Origin: Ktedonosporobacter rubrisoli
GTDB taxonomy: Bacteria; Chloroflexota; Ktedonobacteria; Ktedonobacterales; Ktedonobacteraceae
Direction: 5' to 3'
Assembly: GCF_004208415.1 (NCBI RefSeq)
Contig: NZ_CP035758.1
Location: 1,116,001-1,180,000 of the forward strand
DNA: 64,000 bases
A program made the position numbers and the translations under genes. This document shows, piece by piece, positions 54,930-63,174 of this stretch; position 1 is the first letter of the stretch; the number at the start of each line of letters is the position of its first letter. The notes beneath the pieces are model-generated. The model was not told the DNA's origin and ran no database searches. It saw nothing but the letters and a program-made list of their open reading frames with translations.

Positions 54930-54976
54930 ACCGAACGTTCGGTTACATTATAGAAAGGAAAGGCGTTATCTGTCAA
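54930..54976 (-). promoter_or_regulatory. Promoter and shared operator of the Lnt-like gene
   Basis: On the minus strand TTGACA (54971-54976), 18-bp spacer, TATAAT (54947-54952), then ACCGAACGTTCGGT (54930-54943). The arrangement is the same as at 47350-47397. Confidence 0.8.
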
Positions 54977-55092
54977 GAGAATCGCCGCTGGGATTTCTTC
55001 GGCCTGACCCGCATGGATCTCAAAGCGATTTTCTGCTGATGGAAATGCCACTCTTCATAACTATTTTTATTTGCCCTGACGCGAGTTCTCGC

Positions 55093-55590
55093 TTAGCCTT
55101 CCCTCTTTTCTTTAGCCGTAGCGTCCTTGTGGAGACGCGCTATCTCTTCCTCGACAGCTTCATTGTTGTGCAGCATAAATTTTAGAATTACTGCTAATTC
55201 CTCATCCGAATAGGCAGCGCTCACCTTTTCCAGGACGCGCGCCATGGGGACAAAATACTCGCCGACGCTTGCAGCCCGTTCCTGCTTCAGCTCGATGAGT
55301 ACGCTACGCCGATCATGAGGATTGCGCACTCGCTGAACATAGCCTGCCTTTTCCAGACGGTCAATAATAAAAGTGGCAGCGCCAGTTGTGAGCCCCGTGT
55401 GCTCGGCAAGCTGCCCTGCCGTTAACGCGCCTTTTTGGGCCAGAAGACTTGCTACCTTCAGATCCGTTGGATGGATGCCTAACCGTGTGGCAACTGCCTG
55501 ATTGAAGAGCACTCCGTTGGCGCTACCACGCAAAGACTCCCGATTGAGGCTCTGTAAAATCTCTTCTCGCTTGCTCGTCTCTCTTGACAT
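55093..55590 (-). CDS. MarR-family regulator
   Basis: About 166 residues from ATG 55590 (SD AGAGGGA). The winged helix reads LTAGQLAEHTGLTTGAATFIIDRLEKAGYVQRVRNPHDRRSVLIEL with the DRRS wing. It diverges from the FAD monooxygenase at 55842 by about 250 bp and is the likely regulator of it and of the F420 gene further on. Confidence 0.85.
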   Translation of the reverse strand: MSRETSKREEILQSLNRESLRGSANGVLFNQAVATRLGIHPTDLKVASLLAQKGALTAGQLAEHTGLTTGAATFIIDRLEKAGYVQRVRNPHDRRSVLIELKQERAASVGEYFVPMARVLEKVSAAYSDEELAVILKFMLHNNEAVEEEIARLHKDATAKEKREG

Positions 55591-55841
55591 CTTCAATCCC
55601 TCTGGGTATACTACATTTATCTTAATGATTGTAATACATAGCGTTTGTGATAATTATTCGTTGGGATATATTATCGCTAAGCTACTAGAGTATATCATAG
55701 GGCAAGGCAGATGAGAGATTTGCAAAGCGAATTGGCCGCCAGCGCCATCTTTTTGCTTACCTTGTAGTCTCCTTGTCACTACTATACAGCCTGCAAAGCA
55801 GGAATAAAGCTTTACAGAATTATTCTAGAAAGTAGTCAAGG

Positions 55842-57458
55842 ATGAAAAATCAACAAGTAATAAGACCCGTCCTGATTGTGGGCGGTAGTCTGGTCGGCAT
55901 GACGACGGCCCTATTTCTGGGTCGGCAAGGCATTCCAGCCCTTGTAGTCGAGAAGCACGCCGCGCCCTCGACCCATCCGCGCGCCTCCGGATTCAATCCC
56001 CGCTCCATCGAAATCTACAGTTCTGCAGGCCTGGAACCGGCTATTCGCGCGGCGGAGCCTGGACTGTTTCGGGGCAGCGGTGTACTTCGTGTAGAGACCC
56101 TGGCCGGCAAAGAGATCACCTGGTATACACATAGCATCTACGAGCCAATCGACGACGTTTCGCCAGTAATGGGCAGTATCATCCCACAAAAACTGCTGGA
56201 GCCCATCTTGATTGAGCGCGCTAAAGCCCTGGGGGCCGAGGTACGCTACAATACCGAGCTTGTGAATGTTGCGCAGAGTGCAGACGCAGTGCAGGCAGTG
56301 CTCAAGGATCGCGAGACTGGCGAGGAGCAAACGATCCATGCTCGTTACCTGGTAGCAGCTGATGGTTTCCAGAGCCCGACAAGAAAAGCTCTCGATATTC
56401 CCTTCTCTGGCTATGGCATACTTTCTAACCATGTCTCCATCTTCTTTCACGCCGATCTCAGCGCCGCGCTGCGTGGGCGACGCTTTACCCTCTGTTATGT
56501 CGATAATGCGCAGATTCAAGGGGTGCTGGGAATCGTTGACGAGAGCGCAAAGTACGCGGCATTTGTGATCACGCTGCGTCCGGAGGAAAAGGTAGAAGAT
56601 TATGACGCTCAGCGCTGTATCGAGGCGGTGCGCGCGGCCATCGGTCTGCCCGAGCTTGAGGTTGAGCTTGAGGCCATACTGCACTGGGTTATTGCTTCGC
56701 AGCTCGCCGATCGCTATCAACAGGGGCGCATCTTCTTAGCCGGCGATGCGGCTCACGTCGTGCCACCAGTGGGAGGTCTGGGAGCAAACACAGGGATTGC
56801 CGACGCCCATAACCTGGCCTGGAAGTTGGCCCTTGTCCTTAAGGGACAGGCCGCACCGGAGCTGCTAGCAAGCTATGAGATGGAACGCCGCCCCGTTGCT
56901 AAGCAGGCTGGCGAAGTAGCCTTTGCCGGTTATGTGGAACGCATGGCTCCGCACCTAGCGGCACAAGCTCCAGAGGTTACGCCTATCGAACCATTCTCCT
57001 TACTCCTGGGCTATCACTATCATTCGAAGGCGCTTATTGAGGAACCAGAAAGTGCGCATAAGCTCAACGATGATCCGCACCATCCCTCGGCGGCTCCCGG
57101 CACGCGTGCCCCTCATATCGTATTAGAGCGAGCGGGCCAGAAGATCTCTACTCTCGATTTGTTTACAGGTCATTTTGTCCTGTTGACAGCAAAAGATGGT
57201 AAAGCCTGGCAACAAGCGGCTCAACAGGTGACGCAGCTTACCGGCTTGCAGATAGAGAGCCATTGTATCGGCAAATCCGGCGACGTGCAAGATCCACAGG
57301 AGCGCTTTTTGAGCACCTATGGAATCAGCGCAAGCGGAGCCGTCATCGTACGTCCAGATGGTTTTATTGCCTGGCGAAGCAGAGCGCTTGTTCCAGAGCC
57401 AGAAAAGATGCTTAAACAGGTCTTTGCTCAGCTCCTTGGTCGGCGTATAGAGCCCTGA
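55842..57458 (+). CDS. FAD-dependent aromatic-type monooxygenase (PHBH class)
   Basis: 538 residues. VLIVGGSLVGMTTALFLGRQG binds the FAD ADP moiety (note GGSLVG in place of GAGxxG), AADGFQSPTRKALD is the DG motif and FLAGDAAHVVPPVGGLGANTG the second FAD contact. The last ~150 residues form the thioredoxin-like tail (VLLTAKDGKAW, HCIGKSGDV). Likely an antibiotic- or aromatic-hydroxylating enzyme regulated by the adjacent MarR. Similar in plan to the enzyme at 5475. Confidence 0.85.
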   Translation: MKNQQVIRPVLIVGGSLVGMTTALFLGRQGIPALVVEKHAAPSTHPRASGFNPRSIEIYSSAGLEPAIRAAEPGLFRGSGVLRVETLAGKEITWYTHSIYEPIDDVSPVMGSIIPQKLLEPILIERAKALGAEVRYNTELVNVAQSADAVQAVLKDRETGEEQTIHARYLVAADGFQSPTRKALDIPFSGYGILSNHVSIFFHADLSAALRGRRFTLCYVDNAQIQGVLGIVDESAKYAAFVITLRPEEKVEDYDAQRCIEAVRAAIGLPELEVELEAILHWVIASQLADRYQQGRIFLAGDAAHVVPPVGGLGANTGIADAHNLAWKLALVLKGQAAPELLASYEMERRPVAKQAGEVAFAGYVERMAPHLAAQAPEVTPIEPFSLLLGYHYHSKALIEEPESAHKLNDDPHHPSAAPGTRAPHIVLERAGQKISTLDLFTGHFVLLTAKDGKAWQQAAQQVTQLTGLQIESHCIGKSGDVQDPQERFLSTYGISASGAVIVRPDGFIAWRSRALVPEPEKMLKQVFAQLLGRRIEP

Positions 57459-57574
57459 TAGCAGGCCTTCGGCCATGCTTACTCGCTATCCAATGAAGAT
57501 AGCTGTATGGGATCATGGCGCAGGTTTGAGACTGCGCGGTAAATTTGCGAAGCATACACAAAAGAGAGAGATAT

Positions 57575-58051
57575 ATGGAAAGATCGAACATCCCAGAAGA
57601 AATCCAGCAATGGAACGCAAGAATCAGGCAAAATCCAGAACTGACTGAAGGAATGGGCCACGTCCATCTCTTGAGCGTTCCGGGGCGCGTGAGTGGGCAA
57701 CTCCGCGCAACGCCAGTATCCCCTATTGAATACGCGGGGCAGCGCTGGCTATTTGCTGGCTTTGGCGAGGCGGATTGGGTAAAGAACCTGCGCACCTCGC
57801 GATGGGGCATCCTCACCAAAAGGAAGCAATTAGAGCGCATAACAGTTGCCGAGGTCGAGGTAGAGAAGCGCGCGCCACTTTTACATGCGTTTGTGCAGCA
57901 CATTCCAGCTGAGTACTTTTCCCTTTCGGTTGGACCGGATGAGCCGCTTGAAGCCTTCGCCGCCATAGCGGATCGTCATCCCGTCTTTCAAATACTCACG
58001 GCAACGTCAATCAGCTCCTTTGCGGATGCAATCGGCAAACAAACTCAATAG
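57575..58051 (+). CDS. F420-dependent nitroreductase/quinone-reductase-like protein
   Basis: About 158 residues from ATG 57575; the annotated frame starts ten residues earlier. The split-barrel deazaflavin pattern is VHLLSVPGRVSGQLRATPVSPIEYAGQRWLFAGFGEADWVKNLRTSRWGIL, typical of the Ddn-like family (DUF385). It follows the FAD monooxygenase by 117 bp and may be co-expressed. Substrate unknown. Confidence 0.75.
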   Translation: MERSNIPEEIQQWNARIRQNPELTEGMGHVHLLSVPGRVSGQLRATPVSPIEYAGQRWLFAGFGEADWVKNLRTSRWGILTKRKQLERITVAEVEVEKRAPLLHAFVQHIPAEYFSLSVGPDEPLEAFAAIADRHPVFQILTATSISSFADAIGKQTQ

Positions 58052-58182
58052 CAGAGCAGAGATTTTGCTATCTCTTCTTCAAAAAACAATGAAGGAAGCT
58101 GGGAAAATAAGAGCTCTTGACGATGGAACAGGGTATGGTTGAAAAAACGCTGGGAAGCAGACCGAGCGCTCGCTGAATTCTC

Positions 58183-58238
58183 TTGACACCGGAGTATTTA
58201 CGGTGGTATTCTTCAGTATAGGTATACCTCCGTAAATA
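58183..58238 (+). promoter_or_regulatory. Promoter with inverted operator repeats
   Basis: TTGACA (58183-58188), 18-bp spacer, TATTCT (58207-58212). The element TATTTACGGTGGTATTC lies at 58195-58211, overlapping the spacer and -10; the near-identical TATTTACGGAGGTATAC lies inverted at 58222-58238. A regulator binding both would block the promoter of the monooxygenase at 58315. Confidence 0.65.
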
Positions 58239-58314
58239 CCACCATTTTCCAAGGAAATAAATGAGCGGAGAAGTAGTCCAGCTTTAAAAGCAAAGGACGA
58301 GGAGAAGATACCCT

Positions 58315-59883
58315 ATGACCAATACATCCATGACCGATGTTCTTATTGTTGGAGCGGGACCGGTCGGCCTGACGCTAGCCTCTGATCTTGCCCGTCGCGG
58401 CATTGCTTGCCGCATTATCGATAAATCGCCGGTATACCCCATTGGGACACGAGCCAGAGGTATCAGGCCTCGCACCCTGGAAGTCTTTGAGGACCTGGAA
58501 GTTCTTGAGGCGCTCCTTGCTTACGCGGAACCTCCCATGCCCACGCGCTTCTATGACCAGGAAGGGAAACTTTTTCGCGAAGCCCCTGCACCTTATCTAC
58601 CCCCAACTCCTGATGTGCCTTATCCAGGCAGCCTCTACGTCAGCCAGCAATATACTGAAACCGTTTTGCGCAAGCGGCTGGCAGCTTATGGCATCTCAGT
58701 GGAGTTGGATAGAGCGCTGACTGGCTTTACCCAGCACGCTGATTATGTTGTCGCCTCTATTCAGCATGCCGGATCGAGTGAAGATGTACAAGCGCGCTAC
58801 CTTGTGGGCTGCGATGGTGGAAATAGTACGGTGCGCAAATGCGCGGGCATCTCATTCCTTGGTGAAACCAGGGAAGAACAGAGTATCCTGTTCGGCAATC
58901 TTAGCGTCAGTGGAGTGGACCCCTCGTTCTGGCACATCTGGACTAGCCTGCCTTTGACGCTCAATTCGATGCCTCGTAGTAATACCTGGTTTTTCACCGC
59001 CCCCCTTGTGCCTGATGAGCATGGCAAGTTGCCGCCCGCCTCAGTAGAAACCTTTCAGCGCATCTTTGATGAAAATGTGGGCCTACCCGGCGTGCGGTTT
59101 TATGATCCTACTTACCTATCCATCTATCAGGTAAATATCCGTATGGTTGACCGATATCGCGAAGGGCGGGTCTTCCTCGCGGGCGACGCCGCTCATGTCC
59201 ATACGCCCGCTGGTGGGCAGGGCATGAATACAGGTATTCAGGACGCCTATAACCTTGGCTGGAAACTTGCTCACGTACTCCGTGGCGCGCCCGCTGCGCT
59301 GCTGGAAACCTATCAGGAAGAACGTTTCCCCATTGCACAACACGTGCTCGCCTCCACAACTGCGCGCGGCGAGGCCTGGGCTGGACCCACAGCCAACCCT
59401 TCCACAAGAGCACAGAACATGGAGAAGATGTTCCAGGGGAAAGATCCCTTCGGTGATGTCACGCAACTAAGCCTTACCTATCAAGGCGGCCGTCTGGCAC
59501 GCAATCTGGATGATGCTACAGGTCTCCGCGCGGGAGACAGGGCTCCCGATGCGCCTTGCCTTGATGCAAAGAGTGGAGAACAGGTTCGGCTCTTCGATCT
59601 GTTGCGAGGAACGCATTTTACTCTGCTCGTTTTCGGTGATCTCTTTGCACCATCGCTCGCCCAACATTTCCTTAGTCATCTCCATGTGTATCATATTCTG
59701 CGCCCTGGCAAGGCAACTGAGAATGGCCAACATATCTTGATCGACAACGATGGGCATGCTTATCGCGCTTATGCTATTAAGAATGATGCACTGTTCTTGA
59801 TTCGTCCCGATGGCTATATCGGCCTCAGCGGAGGGAGATGGAATGATCGGGTAATCGCCGACTATCTGCGGGAAGTTATCTAA
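58315..59883 (+). CDS. FAD-dependent aromatic-type monooxygenase (PHBH class)
   Basis: 522 residues. Motifs: VLIVGAGPVGLTLASDLARRGI, VGCDGGNSTVRKCAGI and FLAGDAAHVHTPAGGQGMNTGIQDAYNLGWKL. The thioredoxin-like tail is present (LLVFGDLFAPS, LIRPDGYIGLSGG). The pattern resembles phenol/rifampicin-type hydroxylases. SD GAGGAGAAG precedes ATG 58315. It has its own promoter with a strong inverted operator; no regulator with obvious linkage is adjacent, but the TetR at 60042 is a candidate. Confidence 0.85.
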   Translation: MTNTSMTDVLIVGAGPVGLTLASDLARRGIACRIIDKSPVYPIGTRARGIRPRTLEVFEDLEVLEALLAYAEPPMPTRFYDQEGKLFREAPAPYLPPTPDVPYPGSLYVSQQYTETVLRKRLAAYGISVELDRALTGFTQHADYVVASIQHAGSSEDVQARYLVGCDGGNSTVRKCAGISFLGETREEQSILFGNLSVSGVDPSFWHIWTSLPLTLNSMPRSNTWFFTAPLVPDEHGKLPPASVETFQRIFDENVGLPGVRFYDPTYLSIYQVNIRMVDRYREGRVFLAGDAAHVHTPAGGQGMNTGIQDAYNLGWKLAHVLRGAPAALLETYQEERFPIAQHVLASTTARGEAWAGPTANPSTRAQNMEKMFQGKDPFGDVTQLSLTYQGGRLARNLDDATGLRAGDRAPDAPCLDAKSGEQVRLFDLLRGTHFTLLVFGDLFAPSLAQHFLSHLHVYHILRPGKATENGQHILIDNDGHAYRAYAIKNDALFLIRPDGYIGLSGGRWNDRVIADYLREVI

Positions 59884-60041
59884 TGCTTTCGGACCATATA
59901 CCGGTGCAGCCATCAGAATAAGATAGGTTACAGAGTATCTTCTGTTAGCGTTTCTCGCAAGAGATCGGCAAACACGCGCCTCCTATGCTTTGAGTCAGTA
60001 TGTTTTTCCAAATGGCTGCTATTCACCTATAAAGCATGTTC

Positions 60042-60674
60042 TCAGGATCGTCCCAAGCCAGTATAGAGGCGCTCAATACACGAGCGCGTCACGCTCTCCA
60101 GCCCTTCGGGACCATCGGCATATGGATGCATCTGATCTTCGATCACTAGAATACTCACCCCGTGCAGCATTGACCACAATACGCCAGCCAGCTCGCCAGG
60201 ATCGCCCTCAACAATCTCGCCTCTGGCCTGGCCCTGGCGTACGGCCTCCACATAGAACTTAAAAACAGCCTTTGAGGCGCGATATAAATCCGGATACGCT
60301 TCACGATTGATAACGCCCCCGCTAAACATCTCGCGCATAAGCCAGGGGTTATCTACAGCAAAGCCCACATATGCCCTGGCAATGCTGAGCAATTGAGCAT
60401 AAGAGCTATCTGGCGCCTCCTGCAGTGCGCTTTGAATGCGTTCGGCCAGGCGCTTAAAGCCTTCTTCGCTAAGCGCTGCAATCAAGGCCTGCTTGTCGGC
60501 AAAGTGACGATAGGGAGCGGCATGGCTAACCCCCGCTTTGCGCGCAACCTTGCGCAGATCAAGCGCGGCAGCGCCACCCTCGGTGAGCAGTTCTAACGCA
60601 GCCTGTAACAAGGCGTTGCGCAAATCCCCATGATGATAGGGCTTGCCCTTTGAGCGCTCCAGGCTTTCGTTCAT
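60042..60674 (-). CDS. TetR-family transcriptional regulator
   Basis: About 210 residues from ATG 60674 (SD GGAGGG). The HTH is LLQAALELLTEGGAAALDLRKVARKAGVSHAAPYRHFADKQALI; the C-terminal domain (TetR_C_33-like, WSMLHGVSILVIEDQ) is complete. It diverges from an SDR gene at 60815 and shares with it a region holding two direct repeats GTTGACAGTGCCA. Confidence 0.88.
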   Translation of the reverse strand: MNESLERSKGKPYHHGDLRNALLQAALELLTEGGAAALDLRKVARKAGVSHAAPYRHFADKQALIAALSEEGFKRLAERIQSALQEAPDSSYAQLLSIARAYVGFAVDNPWLMREMFSGGVINREAYPDLYRASKAVFKFYVEAVRQGQARGEIVEGDPGELAGVLWSMLHGVSILVIEDQMHPYADGPEGLESVTRSCIERLYTGLGRS

Positions 60675-60703
60675 CTTCACCCTCCAGCCAGTCAATTCAC
60701 AAA

Positions 60704-60764
60704 GTTGACAGTGCCAACAATGTTGACAATAGAAACATGCTATGTTAGAATGTTGACAGTGCCA
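60704..60764. promoter_or_regulatory. Promoter and repeated operator between TetR and SDR genes
   Basis: GTTGACAGTGCCA occurs at 60704-60716 and 60752-60764, 48 bp apart. The first extends to an imperfect palindrome GTTGACAGTGCCAAC. Between them lies a promoter for the SDR gene: TTGACA (60723-60728), 17-bp spacer, TAGAAT (60746-60751). Confidence 0.65.
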
Positions 60765-60814
60765 TCATACACGATAGCAAGACAAGATGCAAAAGAGATG
60801 AAGGAGTTCTAGTT

Positions 60815-61549
60815 ATGTCACAGACCGCAAAAATCGCCTTGATCACCGGGGCTAATAAGGGTATTGGCTTTGAAATCGCCAGGCAACTAGGCGAGCAGGG
60901 CTTGACCGTGCTCGTCGGCTCACGCGACCTGGCCAGGGGAGAAGAAGCCGTAAGCAAAATCCGTGCCGCTGGCAGCGCTGCCTATTCTCTACAGATCGAT
61001 GTAATCGAGCAAGCAACTATTGATGCCGCAGTTAAGCATGTCGAGCAGACGTACGGTCGGCTTGACGTATTGGTTAATAACGCCGGGATTACGCGCGGAT
61101 TTAATTTACTGCCCAGCCAATTTACTATCGAGCAGCTACGCGAGGTCTACGAAACCAACGTATTCGGCGTATTCGCAGTCACTAAAGCCATGTTGCCGCT
61201 CTTGTATCGTTCGCAGGCCGGACGTATCGTCAACCTATCAAGTCCGATGGGCTCGCTCACCCTGAACAGCGATCCCAGTTCCATCTATGCCACATTGCCG
61301 CCTTCCCTGGCCTATAACTCTTCGAAGACCGCGCTTAACGCCCTTACAGTCTTTTTTGCCCGCGAACTGCGCGACACCAATATCAAGATAAATTCGGTAA
61401 GTCCGGGCTACTGTGCCACCGATCTCAACGGGCACACTGGATATCGCACGGCACAGCAGGGCGCACAGCTCCCGGTAGCCTTCGCCACTCTGCCCGCCGA
61501 TGGGCCGACAGGTGGCTTCTTCGAAGACAACAAGGCAGTTCCCTGGTAG
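60815..61549 (+). CDS. Short-chain dehydrogenase/reductase
   Basis: 244 residues. The cofactor motif is ALITGANKGIGFEIARQL (TGxxxGIG), NNAG is present, and the catalytic Ser in NLSSPMG, Tyr-x-x-x-Lys in YNSSK complete the active site. An ARG in the coenzyme loop (GSRDLARG) suggests NADPH preference. Probably reduces a carbonyl compound; regulated by the divergent TetR. Confidence 0.88.
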   Translation: MSQTAKIALITGANKGIGFEIARQLGEQGLTVLVGSRDLARGEEAVSKIRAAGSAAYSLQIDVIEQATIDAAVKHVEQTYGRLDVLVNNAGITRGFNLLPSQFTIEQLREVYETNVFGVFAVTKAMLPLLYRSQAGRIVNLSSPMGSLTLNSDPSSIYATLPPSLAYNSSKTALNALTVFFARELRDTNIKINSVSPGYCATDLNGHTGYRTAQQGAQLPVAFATLPADGPTGGFFEDNKAVPW

Positions 61550-61679
61550 TTTTCCTCTTTAGCACCCATATCTCATAGGTCACTCTCGGCTTGATAACTC
61601 TGCAACCCTTGCTCTCGCCCGCCAGCGGGAGCAGGAAGAGATTAGCCAGCCCCTTGAGTGGGCAGATTATATAGGATGC

Positions 61680-61892
61680 TTAAGGCCCAGGGTATTTTCT
61701 CGGATGTGCAAGACGCGTTGAAAAAAGAAGGTTTCCTCTCGCATCAGCGATTGTAGACTCTACTTTACCAAGCAGCTTATCAGGCTGATGGACCACTTTG
61801 TTATTTTGACTGATACAATGTTCGGCCTGGTCGTTGACCGATAAAATGCCGAAGCGGACAAACTGGTTGTCAATCACACAGTTCCCAAACAC
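61680..61892 (-). CDS. Small hypothetical protein, uncertain
   Basis: A 70-residue frame starting at GTG 61892, four bases after the S51 peptidase stop on the same strand. Sequence such as NCVIDNQFVRFGILSVNDQAEH looks protein-like, but no family is recognised and no ribosome-binding site is clear. Confidence 0.3.
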   Translation of the reverse strand: MFGNCVIDNQFVRFGILSVNDQAEHCISQNNKVVHQPDKLLGKVESTIADARGNLLFSTRLAHPRKYPGP

Positions 61893-61896
61893 CCCG

Positions 61897-62565
61897 TTAG
61901 GGCGTAAACCGTTTCCAATGGCCTTCGGAGATCACTTCGACTTCGCCATCGATCACTTTGATAGCGGTCTGATCGTCGATTGCATACGCTGGTACACCCA
62001 ACCCGGCGGCCCATCTTTCTGCGTCTGCCAGCGAATTTTCCGGCAGAGAGGGATGATCCAGGTGCGGAAACATCGCAAAATCAACAAGTCCCAGCGTTTC
62101 ATCGCCACCAGTGGGCGGTTTCCAGCCAACAAAGTCCTCCCCGATACGCGGAGCCATCACCATGCTCCCGGCACTCAGCCCCACCCAAACCTTCTCGGGA
62201 AGCTCCGGCAAGAGGTCCACAAGCCTGGACTGCCGCATCCAGTGGCACAGATACAGTGCATCGCCACCGTTCACCAGCAGGACGTCTGCCTCTCGGACCC
62301 AGGGGACCCAGCGCTCTTCACCGATGCTGGGCAGTGCGGTGAGCTCCAGCACGCCCAAGGACTTCCAACCCAGCTCGCACATGGGTGTGGAGGACTGACC
62401 GGTGATGAAACGCCATGCCCCACCAGGACTGCCCGAGGGGTGCCCGTATCCCGCAGTGGGGATGCAGAGGGCATTGGACTCGGCAATGGATTTGCCCAGC
62501 AGATCAACCAGAGCATTACGAATGCTGTCGTTTTTGATGCCAGCAGACGTGAGCAGCAATTTCAT
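61897..62565 (-). CDS. Peptidase S51 (dipeptidase E/cyanophycinase-like)
   Basis: 222 residues from ATG 62565, preceded by AAGGAGAGG; the longer frame to 62730 lacks this. The family nucleophile elbow is VGLSAGSMVMAP with catalytic Ser; a Glu/Asp and His lie in the FPHLDHPSLPEN segment. S51 enzymes cleave dipeptides starting with Asp (PepE). It lies alone and is cytoplasmic. Confidence 0.8.
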   Translation of the reverse strand: MKLLLTSAGIKNDSIRNALVDLLGKSIAESNALCIPTAGYGHPSGSPGGAWRFITGQSSTPMCELGWKSLGVLELTALPSIGEERWVPWVREADVLLVNGGDALYLCHWMRQSRLVDLLPELPEKVWVGLSAGSMVMAPRIGEDFVGWKPPTGGDETLGLVDFAMFPHLDHPSLPENSLADAERWAAGLGVPAYAIDDQTAIKVIDGEVEVISEGHWKRFTP

Positions 62566-62889
62566 GATTCCTCTCCTTGATGGTTTCATGGGAGCCGAAA
62601 AGCTCCTCCAGTCCCTCTCGCGAGAGGCCAAGGCCAATCTCCCCCGGAACGCAACGACTGTGTTTTTCATAGCGCTGAGTCCTCTGCTCTCGCTGTTAGT
62701 CTTGCGCACAAAGGTCTTTCGCTCCCTCATTGTACGCAGACATTCTACCGTCTAACAAAGCAAAAAACTTCTTTAAACTTGCTCTTTTGCCATGCAGAAT
62801 GACCACAATACATTCCAAAAACCGGCTTTTAGTCGGACCACTTATGAAATTGACCCATTATCAATGTGGTATACTAATGCGTGAAATCA

Positions 62890-63145
62890 CGCAGTTATGA
62901 GTATCTACAAGGCTTTCCAGAAACACGCCGCCGCAAGAAACGAAGCAGCTTTGACGCCTATGCCCCTTCCGTCCTCAAACGTAAGAAATCGAACGAGACC
63001 AAGCAGCCGCGCAAGCGGGACTCACGCTGCCGTACAAGAATGGCGTCGTGGAAGGTGCATCGCCTCAAACTCATCAAAAGGATGGTGGATGGACGGGGCG
63101 ATGTCCTCTGCTTCGCCAGCGTTTGTTCCAGTGTGCCTGATTGAT
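62890..63145 (+). pseudogene. Remnant of an ISL3-type transposase C-terminus
   Basis: The end reads KNGVVEG in one frame and VHRLKLIKRMVDGRG in the next, then LLRQRLFQCA and a stop in a third. This order matches the ISL3 transposase C-terminus (NGxxEGxxxRLKxIKRxMxGRA...LLRxRVL) with frameshifts. No terminal repeats are seen; non-functional. Confidence 0.6.
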
Positions 63146-63174
63146 CCCCGTGAGACTGAATAAGGAGGAGAACC

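Noticed and set aside
55911-56720. 269-residue minus-strand ORF opposite an FAD monooxygenase
   Set aside because: No domain, no start signal; shadow of the plus-strand gene.
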